64,000 bases of DNA, taken from positions 57,174,346 through 57,238,345 of the forward strand of contig JBCFYV010000935.1 of assembly GCA_039000515.1 (NCBI GenBank), read 5' to 3'. This DNA is from Timema cristinae (taxonomy: Eukaryota > Arthropoda > Insecta > Phasmatodea > Timematidae). The notes below the pieces were generated by a model that was given only the letters and a program-made list of their open reading frames with translations, was not told the origin of the DNA and did no database searches. Made by a program: the position numbers and the translations under genes. Shown here piece by piece: positions 41,099-53,388 of this stretch (the stretch's first letter is position 1; each line of letters begins with the position of its first letter).

Positions 41099-41588
41099 AT
41101 CAATTAATCAGACTCCAATAAGTTGACAGCTTTCCCTTTTATGCTGAATGTAATTTATAGTGTTGTTTGGTAAAATTATTTTTGTAAAAATATTTAACTT
41201 AGTTTAGAAAAAAATTGTTTGCGTATTAAACCCCAGAACTTATAACTATGCGGTAACATTAGAAATGAAAAGTACAACAGTGATTTTTATTGTTAATAGG
41301 AACTATATTTTAGTTGTATAGACCTAGATCTTATTGGTAACTATATTGACATTCTGTATAAGTTAAATTAATTATTCTAACAAAGTAGGCCTGGTTCGAG
41401 TTTTGTTTTTAGGTAGGCCCATATATCACAAGTACTGCGCTAACAATGAACTCAAAATCCCTTCCATAGTTTTCACACTACATGAAGAATAAATCTTTGA
41501 CTCAAATGATAGTTGAACGTAGGCCCATCAGATTGTAAGACACGACTGAAACAAAACCTCTTAACAAATCACAGCTAATAGGAGCACT
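41099..41588 (-). other. Between centrin and PLD6, no gene
   Basis: AT-rich; likely the PLD6 3' UTR and intergenic sequence. Confidence 0.45.
41286..41291 (-). promoter_or_regulatory. Possible PLD6 poly(A) signal
   Basis: AATAAA on the minus strand, about 300 bases past the restored PLD6 stop. Weak evidence. Confidence 0.3.
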
Positions 41589-42244
41589 CTATAAGAGGTA
41601 GTCTTGATGTGAAACTAATTTTTCCTTTACATATTCTTCCCACATATCATCAAATAGTTTTAAAACTCTGCAGCAAAGTATGGGTTGTCTGTGATGATTA
41701 TGTTCTCCCAGTTACCCGTGAACCCTTGCATAGTCCAGTTCGCCGAGCCGTTAACCACCAACCTCCTGTCGAGTACGGCGAACTTATGGTGCATGTTGTA
41801 TTCGTCTTTAACGCAGCACACCTCGACCCCCATCCTCTCCAAATTCTCTACCTGGTTACCATGGTTATTAGTGTTCCGTACCATACTGTAGTCGCAGATC
41901 ACACGCACCTTCACACCTTTACACTTGGCCAAGCCCAGTGCCTGGGCCAAGTTACGGGTTGTCAGGAGGAACATGCACACATCCACAGAGGTGGTGCAAG
42001 CCAAGATATGCTCAACTAACCGGTCCTGTTTACTAGCGGGGCAGATCTCGCTGCACGGGGAGTTCAGATAAAAGTGTTCTCTGCAGTCTCTGTCATTGTC
42101 GCTGAAGAACAGCACTTCATACATGACTGGGGGTTTCATACGTGTCTTATATGCATAGTACCTTCTGAATACATAGCATAATAGTTCTACAGCACTGCAC
42201 GATGCCACTAGTAACAATGAATACTTCAAAACAGGGTTAGTCAT
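41589..42244 (-). CDS. PLD6: PLD6/Zucchini, mitochondrial phospholipase D (frameshifted)
   Basis: PLD6 is an outer-mitochondrial-membrane phosphodiesterase. In animals it cuts piRNA precursors (Zucchini) and can hydrolyse cardiolipin. The frame runs from ATG at 42242-42244 and is uninterrupted to a TAA at 41660-41662 (194 aa). It has an N-terminal hydrophobic anchor (about residues 7-27) and a Cys54/His57/Cys64/Cys68 cluster like the zinc-binding site of Zucchini. It carries one HKD motif, HHKFAVLD...GSANW, at 152-170, as expected because the enzyme works as a dimer. After AAEF the next frame continues KLFDDMWEEYVKEKLV and ends at 41589. That is the usual PLD6 C-terminus (..EEFERIWEQF), so one T is missing near 41658-41665. 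No intron, as in several insect Zucchini genes. Confidence 0.9.
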
Positions 42245-42884
42245 TACATTAATTTCGAAATAGGCAAGTTCAATTGTTATAGTCAGTTAATTGGGTTACC
42301 AGGTATTACTTTTGAGCGTACAAAAATATTAGTAAACTAAAAGATGCGAACTACATAAAGTAGTTAAGGAACTATTAATTTTAATTAACTGCTCATTAGT
42401 GTCTGCTCTCCTCCATAGATAAACGCTCTTCAATTTCAAACCTCAGTCTCACACTCGATAATGAGAGACTAATGTAAAACATTCTCATAAACGAGCTAAA
42501 AGTAAATTTAATAATATTTTGATGTGTCTGCTCAAGGTACTTTTTTAAGAGACTTGTCAAAATAACTCACTTACGAAACATTCTATCAATAATATAATGA
42601 TAGAGCCATCTGTGAAACAAGCTAGGTACTATTGGGTCCAAATAGTCTTTAAATTAGATCGTAGAAGGCTCTGTCAGTTAGTGTGAGATTGAAAAATCTC
42701 TATTTTATTTTTGATTGAACTCTCAGAAACCAGACAAATCTGTAAAGAAATATTAGGAGAATAAAACACACAAAGAGGTAGTGCTAAAAGAAAATGCCTA
42801 TCGGCTATCATTCAAACAGTAAATCTATTGTATTTCATTTATTCTCATAAATATCTAAAAAAGTTGATAAGTTTAAAAACGGGT
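42245..42884 (-). other. Upstream of PLD6; no core promoter motif recognised
   Basis: No TATA box or clear initiator seen. AT-rich. Confidence 0.4.
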
Positions 42885-42990
42885 AGCTCAATGGCTAAAC
42901 AATTTTATAATAATGGAAACTAAAGAAAAAGGGAAAATAAACTAATAGAAGTACATTTGATGAAGAAATCCCGCCTAGGGAAAGAGGAAA
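42885..42990 (+). repeat. Diverged copy of the 4138-4260 repeat
   Basis: Shares AATGGCTA and TTTTATAATAA, then AGAAAAAGGGAAAATAAACTA and a CCTAGGGAAAGAGGAAA segment, with the foldback arm of 4161-4342. Here the second arm is missing. Confidence 0.6.
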
Positions 42991-43044
42991 AGGTGTAAAG
43001 AATTCAATGCACAAAGGTAACATCTTATTCCTTTCTTCTGTCTT

Positions 43045-43299
43045 CTATAGTAGAAGTAGTCACACCCACATTTTAACACAAATAGAAAAATATTTCGGCA
43101 TTGTTGCCTTTATCAAACACAAAGAAAGAAGAGAGAGTACACTAGAAAAAAAACACTGGATTACTCCATTTTGAAAATGGAGTAATCCATGTTTTTGTTT
43201 AGTATACTTTCTGTTCTTTCTTTGTGTTTGATAAAGGCAACAATGCCAGAATATCATTTTATTTGTGTTAAAATGTGTATGTGACTACTTCTACTATAG
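43045..43299. repeat. Long palindrome (arms about 127 bp)
   Basis: The sequence mirrors itself about position 43172, from CTATAGTAGAAGTAGTCACA to its complement at 43299, through TTTATCAAACACAAAGAAAG and its complement. The centre is TGGATTACTCCATTTTGAAA. There are several mismatches and small gaps. Confidence 0.85.
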
Positions 43300-43384
43300 A
43301 AAATTGAGTAACCCAGTGTTTTTGTCTAGTTAAATACCTAAATCAGACAAGAGTTAGGGTAGAGCACCACATCCCTCCCCGAAA

Positions 43385-46070
43385 CACGATTGTTCAATGT
43401 CACAAGTGTCAGCTCATGGGCACGCAAATAACAACTGTTCGAACATGCCCAGATGCGTGAAGTGTCTTGGAGCACACCTCACCCCAAACTGCCCCAAGAA
43501 TGACAACATGACACCAGCAAGATGCATAAATTGCCCAGGCCCATCAGCTAAACAATCCGCCGAGGCCGCCTCAATCTACCGCTCCTATACCGATGTTACG
43601 GTGGGCCACAAAAGACAAATCACAGCAAGAAAACACCATTTCCGCACTCTTAGACTTAAACGAACTCATCAACCTACTCAAGGACCTAAACATTGCAAGA
43701 ATACTCACACACTTCGGACCTTATCTCACTAGACTCAGAGAGGCGACTGACAAAACCGAAAAACTGATGATACTGCTAGAGAGAGTGACTGAATACTTCT
43801 AAACCGACTATGAATAACATAAACGTGACTGTGGAGAGAGTCATACCTCGGGTTTTTACATGGAACGTGAACGGGATACTCACGCAAGCTAAGGAGCTAG
43901 AAAATATTTTTTAAACTTACTCTATACATATATTGCCCTAATAAATGAGACCAAACTAAACCCTGAGAAAAATATCTACTTCTACGGCTACACTATGTAT
44001 AGAAATGATAGGCCCCAAGGCAGGGAAGGGGGCGCGGCTATCTTGATCAAGACCCATTTATCTCACTACCCACATCATTTTCAAAATCTCCAGAATATAG
44101 AAGCTACTGAAATAAACTTAAATACTAGCTGCAGGAGTGTCAGGTTCGCGTCCATATACAAACCCCCGACTAAGACGCTACTACCACAAGACTTAGACGA
44201 GATCACAGACACAAACTGTTTTTGGCGGGCGATCTTAACTCTAAAAACACCAGTTGGAACAGCCGAGTAGCCACCGGGAGCGGACGAATATTAGCAGACC
44301 AGGACTACGTAGTTATTGCCCCAGACGAACTCCATTTTATCCCTCAAATTATCTGCACAGACCCGATATCATAATCGTGGCATTGACCAACATGGGTGTA
44401 ACCGCTGAGGATATGACGAAATAGATGGGACATATACGTCACTGGGCCGCACTTGACAGGGACAAGCTGTGGAAAGTAACACGACAACTCAGGGAGCCTA
44501 CCAGAAAAAAGAGCGTATCGGCTATCCATGGGGAATACGGCATGGTTTTCGAAAGCATAGAGCTGGCTGAAGCCATAGCCGTGGTATTAAAGAAACAATT
44601 TAAACTAACGACGAACCACAATATCATGACTTTACCAGAGACGCGACTAGAATAGTCGGGGACATATTTGGAAGGACCGAACGATACTCGGGCAGAGATA
44701 ATTAACCTGGAAGAGCTCACTAGTACTATAAAGGACTTACCTAGAAATAAATCACCAGGACACGACTACCTGACTAACGAAACACTCAGACAAATGCCAG
44801 GGAGAGCGGTAATAGCGCTATTGACCCTACTAAACTCATTCTGACGCTATGCTATTTCCCAGCTGACTGTAAGCTGGCTAGAGTAATAACAATCCCAAAC
44901 CTGGTAAGGACCCGATGTTCCCTCAGGACAGAAGGCCAATAAGTTTACTTACCACTCTGAGTAAAGTGTACAAAAGATTAATTCTCAAAAGACTAAAAGT
45001 AATAAATGATAGGCTAAGGTGTTATTCCAAACCTTCAGTTTGGATTGAGAAACCACCATTCCATCACCCATCTGAGAATAAACATAGTAGAAGAAGTAAC
45101 TAATGCATTTAAAATGAAGAAAAAACAAACAAAAACGTAATAGCTATTTTCCTATACGTCGAGAAAGCTTTCGAAAGTTTGGCGCTTTTGACTCGTTCAG
45201 AAATTAATAAAACTTAACTAGCCAAAATGGACAATTTTCTTCATAGCCAGCTTCCTCAGACGGCGTACGTTCCAGGTGGTTATTAAGGGCAATAGATCGC
45301 AGACACACACTATTAAAGCAGGGTACGGCAGGGTTCAATACTAGCATCACACTTGTACAAGCATTTATGTAGCAGACATTCCCACTCACGATCATATTCA
45401 GGCTGGATATTTTGCCGACGACCCCATGCTTTATGTATCCAATAAAAACATTAACTATGCATCTCTTGCTATGCTTAGATACCTCCTCCTCCAGGACTGG
45501 CTCTCCAGCTGGAGAATTAAAGTAAATCCCACTAAATCAGCAGCCCTAATCTTAGCTAAAGGTAGGAAACCGCTCCCCGCCCAACTTGCCCTATTCGACA
45601 CCGAGATCTCACTCCAAGACGAAGTCAAGTACCTTGGGATCACAATAGATAGGAAATTCACCTGAAGGAGTCATATGGGTAAGACCAATGCCCAAGTAAT
45701 TGGTAGAGTCATTCAATTATACTCACTGTTCAAAGGAGGGCAGCCAACAATTCCCACTAAAAAACTACTATACAAGCAAATAATTCAACCCATCATCCTT
45801 TATAATTGTGTAGTATGGAGCTATGCCTCTAAAACAAATACTAGCAAGATTCAGGTAACATAGAGCAAAATATTAAGGACACTCATTGGGGTAAACTAGA
45901 ATAGCCGACCTACACACGATGACAAACTGCCCCAACTACAAGAAATCTACCAGGACAGAAAGAAAAAGTTCTACGAGCAGTCTGAAACACACGAGAACAA
46001 ACTTGTTAGAGGATTCGGACATTACGACCTAACTGAACCACAACACCGCAAACGACCCAGGCTGGCGTAG
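43385..46070 (+). mobile_element. Jockey-clade non-LTR retrotransposon, decayed
   Basis: Three regions appear in the right order. Gag (43385-43803) has three CCHC-type knuckles: IVQCHKCQLMG, RCVKCLGAHLTPNC and ARCINCPG. The endonuclease (43830-44390) has FTWNVNGIL, INETKLN and GGAAILIKT. The RT (44690-45900) has NKSPGHDYL, RRPISLLTTLSKVY and the catalytic GYFADDPMLYVSNKN at 45405-45449, then KYLGITID. The C-terminal tail reads FYEQSETHENKLVRGF and RKRPRLA, then stop. There are more than ten stops and frameshifts, so it is dead. The 5' part of gag is missing. Jockey elements are typical of arthropods. Confidence 0.88.
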
Positions 46071-46850
46071 TTGAGCATATATTTATTATATCTATCTAAA
46101 GGTATACTATTACATAAAACATAAAAAAATCAAAAAATTATAAAATCTCTAGTTGATAATCCTAAAAGAAAAAAATGTATAAAACACTAAAAAAAATAGA
46201 TGTAACATTCCTAGTAGAATAAAAATTTATCAACTACGCCAGAACGACAGTAGAATCGCCGATAACCCATCAACCCACCTATCCCATCCTTTGATCAAAC
46301 CCTTAACCCGACCTTCACGCACAAATCGCATATTTAATGCTATTAATACCTTTGTCACGGCCGGATGCCACTGGGGTAACCGACTAGGTTTTTTACGAGT
46401 CGGATATTAATACTGGCACCGGAGTCGGCCCCAAATGGGGAATGGAAATGTATCACCTCCAGACCAAATCTCAAAAAAAGAAAATCCTACCAACCCTAAT
46501 CCCATACCCGGAATTGACCCGACAACGAACTTCATACTTCACCACAAGCACCATATACCTTAAACACACCTTCACCCATACCAAGAAGAAAAAATCCTTC
46601 TTGTGCCTGAGACCTCGCGCAAACACTCACAATCACCAAATGTCATCTCAAAGTGTAATATATAATAATACACCTGTAATCCTCTTACAGCCTCATTTCA
46701 CGTTTAATTTCATCGGGTATGAAAATTCATTCACGAGGCTAAGAGTCAATACAGTGACTCTGTACTCAAACAATAAATCAGCCCTTTCTCTTGATGAACT
46801 ATGTTGTCAATTTATAGATTGAGAGACGGGCAAACAGCCTCACGGCGTTA
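46071..46850 (+). other. Possible Jockey 3' UTR or another element
   Basis: An AT-rich 140 bp is followed by GC-richer sequence (46320-46440, with GGCCGGATGCCACTGGGG). An open frame of 126 codons (46442-46822) shows no domain that I recognise. Confidence 0.35.
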
Positions 46851-47244
46851 TTCTAGTATATACTAGACTGTGGTTGCACTATGCTCATGACAAATGTTTA
46901 ACTAGTATTGATATTATCACCACGTGAAGAAAATTATTAAACTCTTTGTATAGAAGTAATATTTGATTTTATTTTGACCAAAGAAAGGTTTTGTAATAAA
47001 AACATGCAAACACACTGGTATTTTCTCATGTTTCTTACATTCCCCCCTTAACGATAACTTAGGTACAAATTACGTGAACCCCCTTAAACAATGTTTTGGC
47101 TAAGGAAGACCGCATGTCAGTGTAAACAAGTTGTCTTCTTGCAGCCATTATCTTTGGCTTATCCAACATTTTCTTCATAGTTCTTACAGCCTAAAAATGA
47201 ACACTAACCTTAAAACTGCTGAGCGTTGCCCTCCATCTTATGAA
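46851..47244 (+). other. Intergenic; perfect 16-bp palindrome
   Basis: TCTAGTATATACTAGA at 46852-46867. Otherwise nothing recognised. Confidence 0.5.
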
Positions 47245-47510
47245 CAATGACCAGTTTTGAAGGTCGCATCGTTTAAGACGTCATTCTCTCAATGGATTAG
47301 ACTGCCAATCACGGGGTGATCAGGGCTCGAATCCCGGTCGGGTGTAATGAGTGTGGTTTTTACTAAATTGTTTCTCTACCCTCCCTTCCCGTAAAATGCT
47401 GGTACACTTCCTCTAAATTCAATCTTACTCATGCTTAACCCGTTGGCGTAATTAGTACATAGGTGTATAACCTAGACGGGTAGTTAGACACTCTTCTAAA
47501 AATAAAATCA
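47245..47510 (+). mobile_element. SINE-A
   Basis: B box CAGGGCTCGAATCCCGGTCG and tail GTATAACCTAGACGGGTAG. The start of the head is diverged. Confidence 0.75.
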
Positions 47511-47783
47511 ATGAACATATTATATATAAATACTGTACTTGTGAAATTGTTGGTTCCAAAGCGCCATCAGAAACATAGTCACGATTACTCGTTCAGAATG
47601 TATACTTGCCCCATATGTTAGTTTGTAGAACCTGTAATAACAAGTTACACGTGACCAGGCTAGGTGAGATTTGAACTCCAATCTCCTCTTCCGCTGCACC
47701 CGTGTGGAAAAATCGTATCAATTTCAGATCTATCCATCCCAGTTCGGGTACTTTTCCACATGGACAAGCAATACGGGACTGTC

Positions 47784-48150
47784 CAAGGCCGTAGTCAGGT
47801 GGAGAGGGGGGGGGGGGGGTTTGAGGATTCAAACCCTCCGGAAATTTTATGAACAAAATATATTTGGCTTTATTTATGATTCAAACAATATCAAAATTAA
47901 GATACCAGTACAAATTAGGGGGCTGTTTTACCTTAAAAAGCACTTCAGAAAGCTTCTAAAGGTGTTTAATATTTATAATTTTTCCTAGTCTTCAACATTT
48001 TGGGGTTATGTTGCCATAAAAAAAATTCAGATAACTTCTAGAACTGTTTATCATTTATAATTTTTGTCTATCCTTCCGCAATTGGGGGATGTGCCCATCA
48101 AATAGCCCCCCCTCCCCCACCCCCGAAATTATTGGCTGGTTACGGCCTTG
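47784..48150. mobile_element. hAT-type MITE with perfect 8-bp target duplication
   Basis: Ends CAAGGCCGTAGTCAGG and GGCTGGTTACGGCCTTG are inverted. GGACTGTC occurs on both sides (47776-47783 and 48151-48158). 367 bp; no transposase. Confidence 0.88.
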
Positions 48151-49219
48151 GGACTGTCCATCAGTCAGGGGCGTAGCTCTGGGGGTGGGTGGAGGGGTGA
48201 CACTACCCTCTCCAACAACCCCAAATTTGGTAAAAAGTTTGAACGTTGGGAATTTTTTGGAGAGTCGAGATATTGAGTTGGGAAATTCTAGAATTTACTT
48301 TCGATTATGAAAATTATAGACAAATTTTAAATTTCCCAACTGTAGATAGCTGCTCTTCAAAAGCTCTCCACTCCATAGCTCATCAAACATTGAAAGGAGG
48401 TCTTCTGTAGTAGATTGAGATTGTATAGAGAGCTTAGCTAATCAAGTTAAACTAGTATGTCGTTGTCATGGCCTACTAGTTTTAAGGCTACTACTACTAG
48501 CCTACTAGCCTGAGAAGGTTAGGTAATGTTTAAGTTGATCATTTGATAAAACCTTCAGTTTTTACGATCTGAAACTTGTTAGTTTTCCCCACACTGCAAT
48601 GTTAGTGAATGTCAAAACAATAATTAACATTGGTAACATGAAAAATCATAAATTTAACAAATAAATTTAAAAAATACAGTTGCCTAAAAGCCCGAACAAA
48701 GGCCAAATTGCCACCTCAAATTTTACCATTTTCCTAATAGAAAATCCTCAGGCCCCCATCCATATTAACTAGGAGTTATTTCATAACCAGCCTACCCCCC
48801 CCCCCAAAAAAAAAACCCCCACCGAGATTTGGGAAATTCACTGTATCACCGCCCACCCCCCTAATATATTTTATGTGACGTCGAGATGAGTATCTCACAT
48901 TGAGATTATATTTTCGGTACGATGAAAGTTTTTTAGCTCATATTTCTTGTCTTTCAACAAAAAAAATGTCCATGAAAACTTGATAAACGAGTGTGGCGTT
49001 GCTATTTATGTGTGTGTGTGGGGGGGGGGGGGGGGTAGAACACCCGCTGGCTATTATGGCCTAATATTCCTGTTCAGGCAACTGATACAAGGTTTTTCTG
49101 TATCGGCTCTGTCCTTCAAATAACAGCAACAAGAGAAAATAGTAAGTTGGTTCTGTTAGCGTGGCTCTGTTACTCACGTTCCCGAGGAACAAAATTGTCT
49201 AATGCGTCGTCGTATTCGT
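48151..49219 (+). other. Intergenic with C/G homopolymers and a DNA-transposon end
   Basis: CAGGGGCGTAGCTCTGGGGG at about 48166 looks like a further transposon terminus; its partner was not found. Poly-C/A at 48797-48822 and poly-G at about 49020-49036. Confidence 0.4.
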
Positions 49220-49475
49220 GTTTATCTGAGGTATTTAACGTGCACTTGTTTTTATCTGAGGTATTTAACTTGCACTTTTTGAACCGACTTAATATAGCAG
49301 CACACGACTTATTAAAAAAAACCAACTTAAATATAGAGAAGACACATCACCCAGCCCTCCGACCGTTAATTCATCACTGTAAAGGGGAAACCCACATTCC
49401 ATTAATAATAACATTTTGGCCATGCCAGGAATCGAACCCTTAGTTCAGCAGACAAACGCTATCGTTGTCTATACT
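49220..49475 (-). mobile_element. SINE-D, longest copy
   Basis: Contains GAGGTATTTAACGTGCACTT (with a tandem near-duplicate), AGCAGCACACGACTTA, and the reversed head CATGCCAGGAATCGAACCC. Confidence 0.65.
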
Positions 49476-49754
49476 AATATAAATAGGAAAGATTTGATTT
49501 TTGTTTGTTTTTTGTTTGTAATGGATAAACTCAAAAACTACTGGACCGATTTTAAAAATTCTTTCACCAATGTAAAGCTACATTATCAGCGAGTAACATA
49601 GGCTATATTTTATTTTGAAAACTTAATTTATTCCTCATAAAAATGTCGATAGTATATTATATAGTCGTTAGAAAAAAAAAGTTGTTGTAGGGAAAGTGAG
49701 GTTGGTGAAGGGGGCGGGGGGGGGGTGGGGTGAGGAAAGAGGAATGAGATGAAT
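49476..49754 (+). other. Intergenic, G-rich patch
   Basis: No gene recognised. A G-rich patch lies at 49690-49735. Confidence 0.4.
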
Positions 49755-49925
49755 TATTATTATTAGAACCACGTCTTACTACCCGTTCGGGTTATACGCT
49801 CTTACGCTAATGTGTAATGGTAGGGTGATTAGTGAGATGAAATGAAGGACCTACAGTTTAACGTGGAATCCGAACCACGGTGGAGGCCTGGCATTCCCCA
49901 CATTCACAAGATATCTTGTCAGAAT
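49755..49925 (-). mobile_element. SINE-B, 3' half
   Basis: Reversed intact tail TCTTACTACCCGTTCGGGTT through GGAGGCCTGGCATTCCCC. Confidence 0.85.
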
Positions 49926-50149
49926 GAGATGAAAATAAGAAGTAGGATAAAAAGAGGGAGGGGGCTATACAGTGATGGTAGGACTGTATTTTTTTTTAAA
50001 AGTAAAAAGTTTTGTTTTTATATTGACATGATTTGAAGCTTTGTTTTACAGGATTCTTTACAATATTTTTTTACGAGGAAGGGGGCTAGTTATATGTATA
50101 ATCACCACCTGTTCAATTTATACACATGTATGATAATTTCTCTAATGGA

Positions 50150-50345
50150 GTAGGGATGAGGAAGGAAGCGTTTTAGAGGTAATTTAACCGCAGTTGCGTG
50201 GAAGGAGAGTGGGGAACCATTTAAGGAAAAACAAACACCCTCGGTAGACCTGACCAGAATTCGAACCTAGATCTCCTCGACATCGGTAGTCTAGTCTATT
50301 TCGAGATTAATGCCTTAAAACAAGCGGCCACCGAAACGGGCTTCT
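50150..50345 (-). mobile_element. SINE-A without tail
   Basis: Reversed body GGAAGGAGAGTGGGGAACCA and B box CCAGAATTCGAACCTAG, head end CGGCCACCGAAACGGGC. Confidence 0.75.
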
Positions 50346-51969
50346 TCAATAATATAGTTTATTTTTATTTTATCCAAATAAAATAAAATATTGTTTCATT
50401 AATACATATGGTTTAATTTTCTACACATAATCATCTTAATTCTGATACGATGTTTGTCAGGGGCATCGTGTAATCCGACCAGAACCGTTTTCCCTCGTTT
50501 AATAGGCCCTTGTCAAATGCCGCTGTGTGCCCAGAACCAATAAAAAATAACTTATTTCTTTGTGTAGAAAGCTAAGCTAAACGTTTCTACTAAAGCAACG
50601 TCTTATTTAACTTGACCAAAATATATATTCCCCCCCCCCCCCCCCCCCCCCGAAAACTGAAAAAATACATACTTAAATCTTCTGTGACTAGCGCTGTTGC
50701 ATTCTCGCAACAGCTGTATTATTTATTTGTTTTTTATTAAAGGTAATCAGGTCAGATCCCCATTCTCAATTTTTCCGATGTGTTATCAAATGAAATTCTT
50801 TTAGATGTGTATTTTCTGAGATACTGTTGCCATGCAGGACTGTTGTGAATGCGCAACGGTGCTAGTTGTGATGTCACACGTCTGTCTCAGTACTGCCATA
50901 TGTTTATATTGCAGAGTTCGTGCAAGTTATATCACGTGTCTAAAAGTTTTTGTTTTCTGTAGCTGTTATTCACGTGCGGGCGCTGTTATACATTAAAAAA
51001 ACACGATTTGAAGGAAATGACTCTAGGAACAAAAGTATTTTTTCAATAAAAATATAAGTAACTTTTTGAAATAATCTTGTTTGTAATAGTTTTTTTTGTT
51101 AAAATACCTCCTAATTGAAACTTGTATTTTTATGTTTGTTAGGTTGTATTTTGTAGATTAGGTTACAATGCTTTAGGCAATGTAGTTTTGTATTTATCAT
51201 TTACCATGTACTAGGTTTTTTTTTCTAATAACAAGCTATGTTTTTTTAACAGTTTAACATAATTGTAATTTTCTTTTTTTTCATAAAATTTACAAAAATA
51301 CAATATTATTCAGATATTTACTTAATACTATTGCTTCAATAATAATACTATGTATTAAATTACGTGTTTTTGATTATTATTTAGACCATTATAGGATGTT
51401 GCAAAAAATGCAATGGTGCCAGTGCTCGTGTTATTTTTTTTTTAGCGACAGTCCCCGGAGGTAAACTCGAGTTAAGCCCAACTTAATAAACACGTTCTGG
51501 TAGGTTGGATCATAGATGGGAAAAATTCAGGTGGAAATTCTATTCTGCGCAGAATGGGAATGAACAATTTTTTAAATCTCATTGTTGAAAAAAAAAACAC
51601 TCATCACTTAGATGTTTTGTAAAGATAAAAAAATAGCTTATATCTGTGCATCATTGGGTTAAGTTTAATGAACTGTCCCTGGTGACATAAGCCTCTGCTA
51701 CATTTCCAGTATATTGTTTGAAAGTATTTCTTTATTTGTTCATTCGATATTAATGAGAAACCGGTTGGCGTTAATCCATAGTGGAAATTTTTACTTCAAA
51801 GGTTTGTTGACTCGGTATCGTTAAGCCGTGTGTGTCATCCATTTAGACATTAGGGTTATTTAAGGTGCACTTTCTAGATTATATCAGCACACGACTTACA
51901 ACCTAATTAATTTTAATCTTCTCTAAATAGTCAATACTACACAACAATTGTTCGAGTGTCTGGATATTT
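50346..51969 (+). other. 1.6 kb intergenic, no gene
   Basis: Poly-C run of about 20 at 50632-50651. A SINE-D-like body fragment (AAGGTGCACTTTC, then ATCAGCACACGACTTACA) at 51858-51902. No coding segment. Confidence 0.45.
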
Positions 51970-52180
51970 TGGTTTTTCTCATCGCGTCCTACTACTCGTT
52001 CAGGCTAATTATTTTAATTACATTAATGACTTAGGAGAGAGGAACATATTGTTAGAATGTTAAAGGAAAAGTACCCGCATTTTCGTGGGTGAAGAGTGGA
52101 AAGCCACCTCCACTACATCTGACCAGGATTAGTAGCTCAATCTCCCGCCAGGGTCAAACCGGTTTAACACGAGTATGGAT
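51970..52180 (-). mobile_element. SINE-A, diverged
   Basis: Reversed tail CGTCCTACTACTCGTTCAGG, body GAAGAGTGGAAAGCCACC. Confidence 0.65.
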
Positions 52181-52534
52181 ATTTATTAACTAGACAGGAG
52201 GATGAATCCGTAGACAAATAAGGAGTAAGCATTTTCGTCGGTATCCTTCGGAATAGAACCATGGCCACCTAGATTTGTGGTAGTTTCTAGCCACACAGTC
52301 ATGAAATCAAGGAACTGAGAAATTCCTACTCTGAAATAACATTTTTTAATATTTTTTTCCAAGCTCCGCTTCTTACTATCCATTTAGATTAGTAATAATT
52401 CTAAAAAAAAAAATGGCAAAATAATTAAAATTCCATTGACGTTATAATAATCTCCAAACAGTGGGAATTATGTCATTATACTTAACACATTGTTTGTCCG
52501 GCACCCTTCACGATAATCATCCTGTTAAATCATA
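52181..52534 (+). other. Intergenic, nothing recognised
   Basis: No supported feature. Confidence 0.4.
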
Positions 52535-52542
52535 TTCTAGAG

Positions 52543-52884
52543 CACGGGGTTTCCAGCTTGCGGGCTGCGGGCCACACGCTACCCACGGTGCCTTTTTTTT
52601 CCCGTCCCGTGAACTTTCTTGGAAAAGTAATCTACTGTAGTAAAATTTATAATTTTAACCTATAGATGGAAAGTTTTGAATTGCGTGAGAGAAAAAAATC
52701 CGTTGAAATCTCCAACTAATTTTCATTCAATAATAAACTTAATAGCGCTCTATTTTTGTAATAATTTGTGTGTCTGCGTGAGTCCTATTTTCTTCCGCCA
52801 CTTAGCTGATCATGATGCGAGCCCATCACTAGACTCGGAGATTCAATTGTGGCCCTTGAGGCACTTTTAAGTTGGAAACCCCAG
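52543..52884. mobile_element. hAT-like MITE
   Basis: Ends CACGGGGTTTCCAGCTTG and AAGTTGGAAACCCCAG are inverted. Flanking octamers TTCTAGAG and TTTTAGGG agree at 6 of 8. Confidence 0.7.
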
Positions 52885-52892
52885 TTTTAGGG

Positions 52893-53388
52893 TATCATGT
52901 AGCATTTTGGCAGGGAGACCAACCTTTCACAACGGAATTCCTACCAAATTCAGAGTACAACATGCTCAACACGTCACTCCAAAGCGCACTAGGTGAAAGT
53001 CTCTCATATTGGCCACGTCTTATTTTCGACTCTTATAAATTATTCATTATTATACGACGTGACGCTAAAGAAGGAAATAGAAGTAAGGAAATTACAGCTG
53101 CCATGACCTGAACCGGTGATCAGGCTGTCTCAAGCGTTATACTCGCAATGCACTTGACGGGGGAGGAACTCGAACGATGGCCGACTGTACCGATGAAATG
53201 TTTTTCAATTTGAGTTTCACCCAGCCTCTCTTTGCGCTTATGCGGATGTATTTGATCTAAAATACTACCTTTATAATCCTTATCCCTTGGATTTAATAAC
53301 ACTTGTTTTAAACAGCTGCTATTAAAAAACGTCACGAGCCTAAAGGAGATGAATAATTTCCAGTTGTAATAAAGAGATTAACTTTTAT
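52893..53388 (+). other. Intergenic, nothing recognised
   Basis: No supported gene. Open frames on both strands below 80 codons. Confidence 0.4.

Noticed and set aside
37091..42244. Centrin and PLD6 as one operon-like unit
   Set aside because: Same strand but about 1.26 kb apart with repeats between them, and no shared function. Ordinary spacing for an animal genome.
48166..48870. A full DNA transposon starting at CAGGGGCGTAGCTCTGGG
   Set aside because: No matching inverted right end or target duplication could be found.
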